From Aphelidium insulamus (Eukaryota; Aphelidiomycota; Aphelidea; Aphelidiaceae): DNA of 30,000 nucleotides. Position 1 is the stretch's first letter, and every line of letters starts with the position of its first letter. The DNA lies in NCBI GenBank assembly GCA_036784855.1, contig JAZDSV010000006.1:1-30000 (forward strand), in the 5' to 3' direction. The translations under genes were made by a program, and so were the position numbers. Positions 10,611 to 20,100 of this stretch are shown one piece after another. A model generated the notes under the pieces. That model had not been told where the DNA came from. It worked only from the letters and a program-made list of their open reading frames with translations, and searched no databases.

Positions 10611-10925
10611 GCCGTGTTTCAGTTTGCATAACTCGACATCACAGCCTTGGAGCCTTTGCGACAATAAATTGCCGCTCGAGCCAAATTGCATTTCATTGTG
10701 CCTGTTTCATGTATCGGCTGTCCAAGTACAACCCACGATAGTTAAACAAGTCACATCGTATATTATAGAAGATTGTCTCCAGCAAAGATCTTATAAGCAG
10801 TTGGTCTCGTTCCGATATAAAAGAACAATACGTAAAGCGGTTTGTTCAACTAAGTTAACTAAGAGAGCCGGTTTGCTAACTAAGAGAGTTATTAGTAACG
10901 AGTTATTAGTATTTAACATAATACA
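10611..10925. other. Intergenic with short direct repeats
   Basis: No gene is seen. Near the downstream gene, AACTAAGAGAG occurs twice (about 10857 and 10878) and GTTATTAGTA-type units occur twice just after. These could lie in the promoter or 5' leader of the mL45-like gene. Confidence 0.5.
10816..10823 (+). promoter_or_regulatory. Possible TATA box
   Basis: TATAAAAG lies about 105 bases upstream of the ATG at 10926. It is a full consensus match in a plausible position, with no other support. Confidence 0.4.
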
Positions 10926-11954
10926 ATGATCTGCCGGGGCGTCCACGTGCTTCCGGCGCGCAGCTACGCGTCGATGTCGCGCCGCATGGTGGCTGCACCG
11001 ACGTCCGCGGTGGACTTTGAGGATTCCATGCAGCACCGCCCGCTCACTGCGCCACCGCTCAAGTGGGCACCGCTGGTCAAGGCAATGCCGCAGCTGGTGC
11101 GCGACGGCCAGGCCAAGCCTGTGCTGCGCGCAGCCTGGTCCCTGGCCGCGGAGCGTGTCAAGATGCGTCTGAATGTGATGAGCAGGTAGGTATACACCGT
11201 TGTCGTATACAAGTATAGTGTACATATATATATATATATATATACTAACAAAATATGAAGTATCATGCAGCACCTGTCGGCAGACACCATGGGCGTCGCG
11301 GCCAAGATGCGGATGGCGTTTGGCTACGCGGCCAACATCACCGACACCGTCTACATCCCGTTCAACAGCAGGGTGGCGCGCGGTGCAGACCTGCACGAGC
11401 TGCGTCAATGCGCCTGGCTCAAGGTCGCGCGCCAAATGTCCAAGGAGATCAAGGCGCGCCCGACCCACTTGGAGTTCCACTACGCGCCGGCCATGATACG
11501 GGCACCCAGACGCGCTATCTTTCCCTTCAGGCGCGTCGCTGGCAGTAGGTGGCGCCTGGAGCGTGTGCCTGCCGCTCCCGACGTGCCCGATGTGCGCTCC
11601 TCCCTGGCCAGCTTTCAAGTGATGCGTGTCCGTGGCTCCGTGTTTGGGATGGCCATGGTGCGCGTGCGTGGCCGTCACGTACGTGCATACACATACATCA
11701 TGTGCATTGACCCTCTGATGCAATAGGTGGTATATGTGAGGGACAAGCGCACGGGCAAGGTGGTGTATGGTTCGGAGGAGCCGGCACAGTTTGATGAATG
11801 TGTGCACTGCTATGCGTACGAAACAACCAAAAGCACCGCGGAACAGGCGCCGGGCAGCCATCCTGCACTGCGATGGAAGCTGTTCTACAAGCAAGGAACG
11901 CCGTCGGCCATGGACGCCATTGCCGAGCACATCAAGGCGGCCGCCAAGCAATAA
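10926..11954 (+). CDS. Mitochondrial Tim44-like/mL45 (Mba1-type) protein, probable large-subunit component
   Basis: Three exons: 10926-11185, 11261-11678 and 11727-11954, giving 301 residues. The N-terminus (MICRGVHVLPARSYASMSRR) is basic, Ser/Ala-rich and lacks acidic residues, a good matrix presequence with a likely cut after RSY. The C-terminal third has the Tim44/mL45 pattern: VVYVRDKRTGKVVYGSEE, then a strand ending in LRWKLFYK. In this family the domain sits near the mitoribosome exit tunnel and helps insert nascent proteins into the inner membrane (Mba1, mL45). Intron 1 carries a run of TA and a perfect TACTAAC branch site; phase forces the acceptor at GAAG (11259-11260) rather than the better-looking GCAG ten bases later. 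The next two genes also serve mitochondrial translation. The family call is moderate because the middle region is divergent. Confidence 0.66.
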
Positions 11955-12053
11955 ATGGATACATCGCTACACCTATTTCTCTATCGTGACCACTCTGTGT
12001 GCGCTAAATCATAACTGCAAGTAATTATATGTATGTGTGTATTGGCGTGCATA

Positions 12054-12463
12054 TCATGCCGTGTCTGCGGGAGAGACGCGTCGCCGCAAGAAATTGAAGC
12101 AGAACAGGCACATGTGGTCGTGCTTCTTCCAGTTGCCGCAGCCGCCACACTGCGCAAAGTGCGTATTCTCGCGATGCTTGGCGGCAAATTCTCGGTTCTG
12201 CACCGTCTGCCGCCAGCGGAGTACCTTTTTAGAGCGGCGCCTGTGTGTGTGGGCGATAGTGATGAGAAGAGTAGTCTCGGGGAATCAGCATGTTGTATGG
12301 CTTACTGCTTGGGTACGGCGCGTAGTATCATGGAATCCAGCGCGTCAGCAAGCGCCGCCATGGCCGGCATGAATAGAGATGATGATGTGCTTGTGGACGG
12401 CGCGTGTGCTTGCATCATTGCTGGCATGAGCACGGCCCGCATTCTCCCCAATATCGCGGTCAT
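12054..12463 (-). CDS. MRPL32: Mitochondrial ribosomal protein bL32m
   Basis: Two exons on the minus strand, 12463-12306 and 12240-12054, separated by a 65-nt GTAAGC...CAG intron, give 114 residues. The N-terminus is Met/Ala/Ser-rich, as expected for a matrix presequence. AVPKQRRSKK follows, the conserved start of the mature protein (VPK.R.S.. in the family). Residues 84-100 carry the zinc knuckle: Cys84, Cys87, Cys97 and Cys100 in CGGC and CLFC, with the usual basic and His residues between them. bL32 is a structural protein of the large subunit. In yeast its maturation by the m-AAA protease gates ribosome assembly. It ends 99 bases from the convergent mL45-like stop and diverges from MTG1 across a microsatellite. 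The ATG could instead be the internal Met8. Confidence 0.88.
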
Positions 12464-12502
12464 GATTGTGGTGAATTTAGTGTATTTTAATGAATTTGGA
12501 TA

Positions 12503-12838
12503 TTGTATGTATGTGTGTATGTATTTGTGTATGTATATGTATGTGTGTATGTATGTATGTATGTATGTATGTATGTATGTATGTATGTATGTATGTATGT
12601 ATGCATGTATGTGTGTGTATATGTATGTATGTGTGTGTGTCTATAGTTGGATGTATGTATGTATAGCTGTATATATGTATCTATGTGTCTATGTATGTAT
12701 GTATGATGTTGTATGATGTATGTATATATGTATGTATGTATGTATGTATGTGTGTGTATGTATGTGTGTGTGTGTGTGTGTGTGTATGGTGTGTGTGTAT
12801 GTATGTGTATATGTAATGTATGTATATGTATGTATGTA
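12503..12838. repeat. TATG tetranucleotide microsatellite, array 1
   Basis: TATG units on the plus strand, interrupted by TGTG and TATATG variants. The longest pure run is about 12540-12600. It includes a CTATAGTTGGATG segment that recurs in array 2. Confidence 0.92.
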
Positions 12839-12960
12839 GCTGCGATTACGCGGCAAGGCGATATTTACGGGAGACGGCGTTGACTCGGGGTCATTTCCCG
12901 CCACTGGAGGGTTTTCTCGGGATGCAGACGTCGCAGTAGTGTAAATAGAGTCGGAATTAA

Positions 12961-13431
12961 CTGTATGTATGTATGTATGTATGTATGTATGTATGTATGT
13001 ATGTATGTATGTACGTATGTATATGTATATGTATGTATGTGTATATGTACGTATGTATATGTATGTATGTATGTATGTGTGTATGTGTGTAGTATGTATG
13101 TATGTATATATGTATGTGTGTATGTATGTATGTGTATATGTATGTCTGTATATGTATGTATGTATGTGTGTGTGTATGTATGTATGTATGTATGTATGTA
13201 TGTATGTATGTATGTATGTAGTGAATGTATGTATGCATGTATGTATGTGTGTATGTATGAATGTGTGTATGTATGAATGTTTGTGTGTATGTATGTCTAT
13301 AGTTGGATGTATGTATGTATGCATGCATGTATGTCTGTATATGTATGTATGTATGTATGACTGTATTTATATATATATGTATGTATGTATGAGTGTATGT
13401 ATGTGTGTATGTATGTATATATGTAATAATG
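12961..13431. repeat. TATG tetranucleotide microsatellite, array 2
   Basis: Same repeat unit and variants as array 1. Pure runs lie near 12961-13010 and 13177-13220. The CTATAGTTGGATG segment is found again near 13297, followed by the same kind of TGTATATATG tail. Confidence 0.92.
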
Positions 13432-13488
13432 TGCAGTAGTTGGATGCAGGTGGCTGAAGACATATTTACGTCAATTAACAGGACGCGA

Positions 13489-15200
13489 ATGAAGAGATTC
13501 GCGCACTTGGCGTCCAATGCCGCCGCCGCCATCAAGCCGCCGCCCACAGTTCCCGCGACTTCACCGCCGCAGCCACCCAACTTTGAGTATGGAGTGGCGC
13601 AACGTCACTGGTATCCCGGTCACATGGACAAGGCAGTGCGGACTATTAAGCGCCGGCTCATCACGGACAAGGTGAGCGTTGTGGTGGAAGTGCGCGACAG
13701 CCGTGTACCGCTCAGCAGCATCAACTGGAAGTTTGAAGAGATCTTCGACCTGAGCGAGGAGCCGAATACGCGGAATCTTGGCCACGCGTCCAAGAAACGC
13801 AGTTCGGCACCGCCAGTAGAACGCGATGCCTGGGGACAAATAGTTGGTGCCAAGGTGCCCAGCATTCGGCGACTGGTCGTCTACAACAAAGTGGACCTGG
13901 TCGATGGCGCCGGTTCGACGCGTGCAGCCAGCAATAAGCCGAACCCGTCCGCGAATTCATGGGACGATTTACTGCCGTCACATAAGCCGCACACTACGCG
14001 TGTGCTCGCCTGGCGCAAAATGCTGACGGACGCTTCGGCTCGCTACTTGGACGACACGCTTCTGTACACCAATGTCGCGCGGCCCGGCTCGTCAAATTGC
14101 AATGCACACGACGTGCTGCTGCAAACTGTCCGCGACTGGGTGGAGCTGCACCGACCGGCCATGGCCAAGCTACCAAACTCGCCCTACCCACCGCTCACAA
14201 TGATGGTGGTGGGTCTGCCCAACACTGGCAAGTCCAGTCTCATCAACGCTGTATGCGTGTACGGCATCGGCCGCGGCAAAGGCTCTCGAGACAATATCAG
14301 GACTGCGGGTACGTATCGTTCTGCTTACTTTGTATATATACTTGCCGCTCACATCCAATGTTGTCAGGTGTGGGCAAGGAGCCGGGATTTACCGTGCGTG
14401 TGTCGGGCAAGTTAAAAGTACTGGACACCGAGACACCGCCGGGCAAGACAAAACAGGCGATCCGTGAGACGCCGATATCGCTAATGCTGCGCCAAAACGG
14501 GATTCGCCTCAAGGTGTTTTTGTTGGACAGCCCCGGTGTCCTGCCGCCCTACATTCCCGACCAGCAAACGGCGCTTAAACTGGCATTGACGCGCAACATT
14601 CCCACCGATTCCAATAGTGGGCGTGGGGTCGATCCGCTGCTGGCCGCCGAGTACCTGTGGTGGAAGCTGCGCAGCTGGAAGTTGGGCCCGGCCACACTCA
14701 AGGCTCTCGGTGTGGAATCAAAGCTGTTTGATGGCCTGAAACTGGCCGCTGATGCCGGCAGCTGCATCCCCGCGGAGCAGATGGATGCACTTCACGCTGC
14801 GGCAGACCGCATACACATCAACACCATTCTTGGCGCTCTGGCCACCAAACGCAATTCAATGCTGTTCAATGGCAGCGTGGATATGACTGCTGGTGCCATG
14901 CAATTCATTGCCAAGTGGCGCGACGCGGACTTGTTCAGTAGGAGGGATGCCACGCCCGCGCTCAAGGCATTGCTACCGGAACGGTGGCAGAAGGAGCCGT
15001 GGCGCTATGCTGTGCTGGACGACGAGTTTACGGCTGGTCCGGAAGCGGTTAATGACTACTTCAGAGCACTCTATGATCCCGATGCCAGCGCTGCTCAAGC
15101 AGACTGTGTTCGGGTGGGTAGGATGGCCGTGCCACACGAGCACCTAGAAAACGCGAGACAGCGTCGAAGCAAGCGCAAAGAAGAGACAGTATCGGCATGA
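13489..15200 (+). CDS. MTG1: Mitochondrial ribosome-assembly GTPase 1
   Basis: Two exons, 13489-14308 and 14368-15200, give 550 residues; the intron is GTACGT...CAG, 59 nt. The protein opens with a presequence-like MKRFAHLASNAAAA and then HWYPGHMDKAVR, the family signature. The GTPase domain is circularly permuted: G4 NKVD (133-136) precedes G1 GLPNTGKSS (242-250), and G3 DSPG is at 327-330. This order defines the YlqF/MTG1 class. The family matures the large mitoribosomal subunit on the matrix side of the inner membrane. It is longer than most members because of an insertion before NKVD, another between G4 and G1, and a basic C-terminal tail (RQRRSKRKEE). The frame is open upstream through the microsatellite. 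ATG 13489 was chosen for its presequence, and ATG 13444 is the alternative; CAATTAACAG just before 13489 could be the end of a leader intron. Confidence 0.9.
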
Positions 15201-15283
15201 CAGATGTAGTTTGATAGTTTTATAGGTGCTTGAATATATATATGCTCTATGCAAGATGATATCGAGGGCCAACACTGCGGCCC

Positions 15284-16826
15284 TCACTGATACTGTACAA
15301 ACTGCTCAAACAGAGCGTCCACCACAGAATCGCACGGCTGCAGCATGACCATCAAGTCGAACACGGCCTTGTTCTTGTGTTCTCCCTGGGCGCGGCGTGC
15401 AAACAGCGTCTGCCGGATCTGCACGCGGCCAATCTCCTTCTCGCGCGCCGCTTCCGACGTGATACCGGCGAGGTTGGCACAAAATTGCTCCAGAAACGCG
15501 TTGATCGAGTCGTTCCTGCTCTCCAGCAGGTGCATGGAGAGCTCGCGTGAAGGCGCCGAGTGTCCACAGTGTTTCGACTGGCGCACGATCTGGCCGTCGT
15601 AGGTTATGGTGGATCTGGCAATGGTCGTGAGTGTTATCAACACCCTAAGATACTTGCGTATTCACACACACACACACACACACACACATAGGCACTCATA
15701 AAATGATAAGAACTCACAGGATTAAGTAATCGCCCGGTGCTTCCACTTGGAATAGAGACAGCAACTGCGGATACCGCGCCGCAGAGGGAGCCTTGGCGGC
15801 TGCGGGATTGATGAAGCCCACATGAGCGATGGCCACGCGTTCTGGGGCCGCACTGTGCAACCGGCTGTACAACAGTGGTTTAATGGGGAAGTCGGTTTTG
15901 CCAAATACTTCCGCCGGATAGTTGGCGACGGTTGTGGATATGACTGCAGGGGGGTGGGTATATGTGATTACACTGGAACATCAGTGTCATCCCGGAGCCT
16001 ACTTGGAGCGGGAGCATCTTCTGCGGGCTTTTTCGAGTCCCGAACAGCCAGCGAGTCTGTGGATGCTGCATTGGAGTCGCACGGTGTCGTCGGGATCAGC
16101 GCGGCGGCCGCCTTTGCAGCCACTTCACGCTTCCTCCTCTTCTTTATAGACTCTACGCTTTCCCCAGTGGTCGAAGTGCCGGACGGACTTGAACGCTGAC
16201 GTTTCCGCGGTGCAGGTGTGGTGCGTTGCGCCCCATCAGCCGGCTATGCAGACAATTATACTGGGCAGTGTACATGGCCATGATAATCACGATACCTTGT
16301 CACCCACATCTCGGCCCTGCTTCAGGATAGCTTGAATACGGCTGGATATCTGCTGGGCATTAGGGCTATCTTATCCGTAATCGCAATCCGTAATCATCTG
16401 CATGCCTGTTTCCGTGGCTTCTTCTCGCCCGTAGTGTCCAAGATAAATTTCGCCACCAGCTCGATGCGGCCTAGATTGTCCACCACGCGTTACCGGCGAT
16501 AATCACAGCGCGGTAAATACACTGAAGAACTTGCCGTAAACCGCGCCATCAATGTCCACTACCTTGATGGAGTCGCGTACACAGTCGTAAAATGTCGCCA
16601 CCGCTGCCCGGAGCGCTTGTTCAGCATCGACGGTCCACGAACTGGCGGGCACCGTTGCCTGTAGAACTTGGCGCTGCGTATCGCTTGGCGGCGATGGGAG
16701 ATAGGTTGGCGGCGGCGGCGGCGGCGGACAGTGATATCTCGAATTGTTCAACAATGAATTCAAGTGTGGAACGTCGACCGCACTCTGTCGCCGATACACA
16801 TAGTGATGTTCCAGGCTGGTGTTCAT
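15284..16826 (-). CDS. Unrecognised protein with nuclear localisation signal, six exons
   Basis: Minus-strand exons are 16826-16523, 16470-16406, 16352-16296, 16243-16003, 15943-15718 and 15614-15284, giving 407 residues with every phase consistent. I do not recognise the family. Residues 1-100 include a polyproline run (CPPPPPPP) and then a helical stretch. Residues 155-181 are strongly basic (RKRQR and KKRRKR), a likely nuclear signal, inside a Ser/Ala-rich linker. Residues about 220-407 look globular (NYPAEVFGKTDFPIKPLLYSR; then an alpha-helical end rich in charged residues). Exon 2 joins exon 3 by a GC-AG intron (16405-16353, CTAAT branch site), needed because no GT donor restores the frame. 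The intron at 15717-15615 contains the CA/GT microsatellite. The three downstream exons are better supported than the upstream ones. The gene is transcribed away from the dynein gene. Confidence 0.55.
15663..15688. repeat. CA dinucleotide microsatellite inside an intron
   Basis: Thirteen CA units on the plus strand, lying in the 103-nt intron 15717-15615 of the minus-strand gene. The repeat explains why this intron is longer than its neighbours. Confidence 0.9.
16353..16405 (-). other. Probable GC-AG intron
   Basis: The minus strand reads AAACAG then GCATGC at the donor and CCCTAATGCCCAG at the acceptor, 53 nt. It joins the frames of exons 2 and 3 in phase 0. There is no GT in the interval that could serve instead. 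It is the only non-GT donor among the introns placed in this window. Confidence 0.5.
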
Positions 16827-17172
16827 TACGGGCACTGTGTGTGTGTGTGCGTAGGTGTGTGTGAGCGTAGGTGGGTGTGAGCGTGTAGCGCAACTCTGCG
16901 CGCGAATCTAATTATACGCACCATCTTGGCAGCGGTATCCAGGCAGCTTAATATATAATATGGACCCTACATACGCGAATATGCATACATTTAATATGCA
17001 CATATATACACATGTATATTTATGTACAAAGTATTTACTTCAGACGCCTTTAAGAAAGTTTCAAACGCTGAACGAGCAACTCTAAAGGCACTGTTTCACC
17101 TTCACGTTGCACATCTCCGAATCGTTTCTCCCGCACAGCGCCACGTCCGCCCAGTACCCCGCTGTGCATACC
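16827..17172. other. Divergent promoter region
   Basis: This separates the minus-strand nuclear-type gene from the dynein gene. 16834-16884 is GT-rich (GTGTGTGTGTG then GTAGGTGTGTG units). 16950-17040 is AT-rich with repeated CATATA/ATGCATA words. No gene is seen. Confidence 0.55.
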
Positions 17173-20100
17173 ATGGTACAACCTAGAGTTCACCCAGTGT
17201 GTGATGTAGCGTCTGACAGTGTGCTAGGAGGAGCCTGTTGTGCAGCCAGCGTCTGCTGTTCCCAATGACGCAGAGGAGCCAGTTGTACCCCCCGCATTCG
17301 ATGCGCATGGACAAAATGTCGTCGTGGATGCAGCACCAGACATGCCACCTGCGGTCGTTGAGCTAAAGTCTGTTATTTTGACGTTGGTCGCATCTGCCCG
17401 GGCTACCGCGTGGATTCCCGACCAGCACGACCCGCTCGCCGCCTCATTTTTGTCCCAGCGTCGCCATCGGGCGCTCTTTGCCTTTCTGCCAACTGGATCT
17501 GACCACCTGTCACTGGTCACGTCTTTTCCGTTCGATGCCGGCTGGAGTACGCTTGCCTACGTTGTCCGCGATGATTTAGACGAATGCATTTCTGCCGCCC
17601 ACTTTCATTCGCGCGTGCGCTACGGGACCGTTAGCGACAGCGTGCTCGAGTCTCTACTCGGCAGTATTCAAACATTCTACCTGCCAGAATTGGAGCGCAA
17701 TACAGCGTGGCCGGATAGAATCCGCAAAGAATTCTCGCATCACATTCACCGATATTTGGCGTTCCTGACAGACTCGGTCTATCTGCGTAAAGGCACCAGG
17801 TCAGTATGATTTGATGATGCGTAGCAGTTTGCTTTAATTGGGCACAGTGTGTTGTACGTTCCGCCGGTCCGAATCGATAATCCACAGCTAAGCGCCATGT
17901 CCAAAGAGATTGTTCAATATTGCGAGACTGCGCTGGTAGGGCAATATACCGCATCTCCTCGCTCATCAGCCTAACAGCGCTGCTTTTCAGATACACTGGT
18001 CGCGCCAGATCAAAGACATACTCAGCGTTCAGAATGCCACTGTTGCCGGAGAGTCGTCAAGCATTAATGATTTGATTGACTACTGGAGGAAGCGCTGCCA
18101 GGATCTGCATGGAATCAATGAGCAAATTGGCCGGCGTGATGTGACTGCAATTGTCGAAACGTTGCGACACGCAAACTCCTCATATCTGGATCAGTTCACT
18201 CGTCTATCCAACATGATTCGAGATGGATCCGCAGAGGCCACTAGCAACTTGAAGTTTTTGTCTCTTCTCAAGGGGCCGGTTGAGAACCTTCAAACTGCCG
18301 CGCTCGAAAAGATTCCAACCTGTTATCCGCAGCTGCTTCAAACGCTTCGCTTCATTCGAGAAAAGGCCAAGTACTACGGCTCAGATGACCGCGTTTCGTC
18401 ACTGTTGCGTCAAATTTGTGCCGAAATCGTTCATCGGTGCATGGAACATATCGATCCGGAGCAGGTTTTCCACGGAGATGCCTTCGCATCCATTGCTCAA
18501 CTGCGGCGCGCGATCCAGTGCTGCGACAACTGGAAGCAGTATTACTTTGCTGGCGTGTCGCATATTGTAGCCGTGTCTGGCGACGCGTGGTCGTTTGACG
18601 TTTCCAGTATTTTTGCCCAGAACGAAGCGTTTTGCCAGCGCTGTTATGATTTAATTGATATCTGCGAGTCGCAGATTCAATTTCAACGTAAAGGTTTGGA
18701 AGGGAAAAAGCTGGCGGTTGCCCCTCATTTTGGACTGAAGGGAAAAGAAATTGCGCAAGGTTAGCCGCAACACGTGGCTGTAAATTCTGACCTCGTGTAT
18801 AGGTTTTGTTGACCTAGAGACACACTTTAGTCGGCACCTGAGTTCACTGTGGAATGTGCGTGACATTATATTGGATGCGAAAGCGGTGCATTGGCACGAA
18901 CATTCCGCCCAGTTCAAAAAGACTATTCGTGACTTGGAGCTTCGTTACCAAAACTTGATCAACATGGCATTTGCCGAAATTACTACTGTCAAGTCGCATG
19001 TGTCTCTCTGCGAGCTGTTCTATTCATTTGCGTATCGAGGATCGATTGTCACGTTTGTGGAGAAAAAGATTCGTGATTTGCATCAAATCGTACGAAGCAG
19101 GATTATTTCGGTAAAATCGGAATTTGAAAAACGTCGACAAGCACCCGAGCTTATTAGATTTCATCCCGACTATGCTGGTTCGGTATTTTGGTGCAGATCT
19201 TTCTACAAATCTTTACGAGCCAGCATGGAGCAGTTGCAGTCGGCTATTTTTTCGGGGACGTATGCAGTCCCAGACGAAGTCGTAGAACAGTACGAGGGTC
19301 TAGCTACTACATTGGACAACTACGGAGCCAATGTGTACCAAGATTGGTGTGCCGCCCAAAAGAGGTTCGCTGGTAGCGGATTCCACCTATCGCAATCCGT
19401 GCTCGTGCGGAAAACCGACAATACGTTTTTGATTACTTTTGATCGCAACATAGCTCGTGTTTTAGCAGAGGCCAAATGTTGGCAAAAACTCAAATTCGAT
19501 ATACCCGTTTCTGCACAAGAATTATCAGCTCGAGGCGATGATTTGCGTATACATCGACTGGGAGTGATTGCCGTCGGTCGCGAGTACAATCACTTGCTGG
19601 ACTGTCTACTTTCGAGCGAATTGCAATTGTTCAAAGACCGGATAAGGCTGCTTGATAAGAAACTTCAATCCGGACAAACGAACATAACTTGGGCCTCAGG
19701 AAGATCTGTGGAGGTCTTTGCTACTGAGTCTAGGCTGTGCATTCGCGATGCACAAAAAGTTGTTGATGGATACGTCTCGTGCTGTTCCAAGATTGTTGGT
19801 CACTGCCAAGAAATTGCGCAAATTATGCTCTGTAACATCGAAACCAAGCGAGTATATCAAATTGACGAGTTTGACGCTTATCAGCAGCAGTATCGCCATG
19901 TAATGAAAGACAGGTTGCACGACTTGCATGGCAAAGTTTTGCTCGATCTAAACACCATGTATGAGGTGTTTCGCGCCGATTCGTCCGACGTACAAGCCAG
20001 TTGGGTACAGCTGGTGAGCAAAATCGATTCACTTGTGGAAGACGCACTTCGTAGTTCGGTCAAGAAGTCGCTGCACGAAATATCTCGATGTGTCAATGGT

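Larger units (their letters stand above)
12464..13488. other. Microsatellite-filled intergenic region between divergent genes
   Basis: This is the shared upstream region of bL32m (minus) and MTG1 (plus). Almost all of it is TATG/TG-type repeat, interrupted by about 120 bases of unique sequence at 12839-12960. The long open frames across it (Met-Tyr-Val-Cys on one strand, His-Thr-Tyr-Ile on the other) only translate the tetranucleotide. Confidence 0.8.

Noticed and set aside
10791-11951. 386-codon minus-strand open frame
   Set aside because: It is the shadow of the GC-rich mL45-like exons and reads straight through that gene's introns, including the TA run.
13393-13488. Upstream extension of MTG1 into the microsatellite
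   Set aside because: The added residues are repeat-encoded. The presequence-like Met at 13489 or 13444 is a more plausible start.
12500-13580. Long open frames of 100-230 codons on both strands across the TATG arrays
   Set aside because: They are translations of a tetranucleotide repeat (Met-Tyr-Val-Cys or His-Thr-Tyr-Ile patterns) without any other content, and they cover the real bL32m and MTG1 ends in the wrong frame.
16366-16520. Stop-codon reassignment to explain in-frame TGA and TAA in the minus-strand gene
   Set aside because: Other genes here end normally with TGA, TAA and TAG, and two introns restore the frame without any recoding.
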